From Streptomyces corallincola (GTDB taxonomy: Bacteria; Actinomycetota; Actinomycetes; Streptomycetales; Streptomycetaceae): DNA of 64,000 nucleotides. The notes beneath the pieces are model-generated. The model was not told the origin of the DNA, made no database searches, and worked only from the letters and a program-made list of their open reading frames with translations. The stretch spans positions 186,001-250,000 of the forward strand of contig NZ_JAHRXF010000004.1 in assembly GCF_019104725.1 (NCBI RefSeq). The letters are read 5' to 3'. A program made the position numbers and the translations under genes. Positions 63,619-64,000 of the stretch are shown in pieces. Positions within the stretch are counted from its first letter, which is position 1. Each line of letters starts with the position of its first letter.

Positions 63619-63648
63619 GATGCGGTCTACTGAGATGCGGTCTACTGA
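63619..63648. repeat. 15-bp perfect tandem duplication
   Basis: GATGCGGTCTACTGA occurs twice in direct succession. The second copy (63634-63648) covers the stop codon of the ricin-lectin gene. Confidence 0.9.
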
Positions 63649-64000
63649 GGGGTGAGGGTGAAGGACTGGGCGGTGCCGCCGGAGCATGTCCATTGCTGGA
63701 GGCGGGCGCCGTCGGCGGTGGAGACGTCGGTGACGTCCAGGCACTGGGCGGGGTTGCTGCGGGGTGTCAGGGTGTACGTGCCGCCCGCGCCGGGAACCGG
63801 CTTCCACTGCTGGTTGGTGCCGCCGCCGTAGGACCAGAGCTGGATCTTCGCTCCGTTGCCCGCGCCTGCGCCGCCGGTGATGTCCCAGGCGGCGTTGGCC
63901 GCGTTGCGGCTGACGACCTTGTAGTAGCCGCTGTCGGTGGGCTGGAACTGCCACTGCTGGTTGGTGCTGCCCGGCACGCAGGACCACTGCTGCACAGCGG
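63642..64000 (-). CDS. Ricin-type lectin domain protein, C-terminal part (5' end outside)
   Basis: About 119 residues visible; the gene continues off the right edge. Three QxW elements of a beta-trefoil: CVPGSTNQQWQFQPTDSGYY, YGGGTNQQWKPVPGAGGTY and LQQWTCSGGTAQSFTLTPQ, with CLDVTDVSTADGARLQQWTC between. Such domains usually end secreted glycoside hydrolases and bind carbohydrate. The catalytic domain is not in this window. Confidence 0.88.
   Translation of the reverse strand, partial: AVQQWSCVPGSTNQQWQFQPTDSGYYKVVSRNAANAAWDITGGAGAGNGAKIQLWSYGGGTNQQWKPVPGAGGTYTLTPRSNPAQCLDVTDVSTADGARLQQWTCSGGTAQSFTLTPQ

Noticed and set aside
63510..64000. Transposase frame continuing to the window end as one protein
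   Set aside because: After 63510 the frame runs antisense to the ricin-lectin gene and has lost transposase motifs.

Overview
This is high-GC actinobacterial chromosome, almost certainly Streptomyces. Coding third positions are strongly G/C biased, GTG and TTG starts are common, many genes look leaderless, and the families are typical of the genus (FasR with fabD-fabH-acpP-fabF, DUF3145, DUF3052 beside aceE, tandem TerD genes, MFS pumps fused to a MarR-like domain, XRE-DUF5753 regulators). Gene order resembles the S. coelicolor core region around aceE and the fatty-acid genes. This is judged from memory of that genome, without alignment.

Layout. 1-7.7 kb: a partial FHA protein, a DUF1992 gene, a pair of related helical proteins, a GNAT enzyme, an MFS pump and small VOC and cupin genes. 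7.7-12.1 kb: a HAD phosphatase, a GDT1-family cation transporter behind a clear yybP-ykoY manganese riboswitch, a secreted nuclease, and DedA and DoxX membrane proteins. Between these genes lie arrays of short CCC-NNNN-GGG repeats. 12.2-18.3 kb: a large FAD/NAD(P)-binding protein, a methyltransferase, tRNA-Val(TAC) and membrane or coiled-coil proteins. 18.3-23.9 kb: an envelope cluster of amidase, polysaccharide deacetylase and a class A penicillin-binding protein whose transpeptidase motifs are degenerate. 24.1-33.5 kb: a ter (tellurium/stress) locus with a biosynthetic arm (HAD, PRTase-TRSP-PRTase fusion, HpcH/HpaI lyase) and a structural arm (three TerD-type proteins, a TerA-like protein, a TerC/DUF475 protein). 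33.6-38 kb: AhpE-type peroxiredoxin, DUF3052 and pyruvate dehydrogenase E1 (aceE). 38-45.8 kb: a TetR-controlled MFS pump and various small genes. 45.8-50.9 kb: fasR and the fabD-fabH-acpP-fabF operon, with a perfect inverted repeat at the expected FasR operator. 51-57.8 kb: DUF3145, SGNH hydrolase, aldose epimerase, a pyroglutamyl-peptidase-like secreted protein with Ser for the catalytic Cys, EI24, and a MarR/oxidoreductase divergent pair.

57.8-64 kb is accessory and partly decayed. It holds a frameshifted secreted protein coupled to an unknown gene, an aminotransferase with a long Pro/Ala tail, a frameshifted anti-sigma-type ATPase, an XRE-DUF5753 regulator cut by an IS5-type element that is itself truncated, and the 3' end of a ricin-lectin protein.

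Functional links: AceE makes acetyl-CoA, the precursor for the Fab enzymes under FasR. The ter genes form a stress module with a probable nucleoside-like biosynthetic arm. The amidase, deacetylase and PBP point to a cell-wall function. The most unusual signals are the palindromic repeat arrays, which enter both a riboswitch arm and the 3' end of a ter gene, and the degenerate PBP with four copies of a TMQL-type N-terminal motif.
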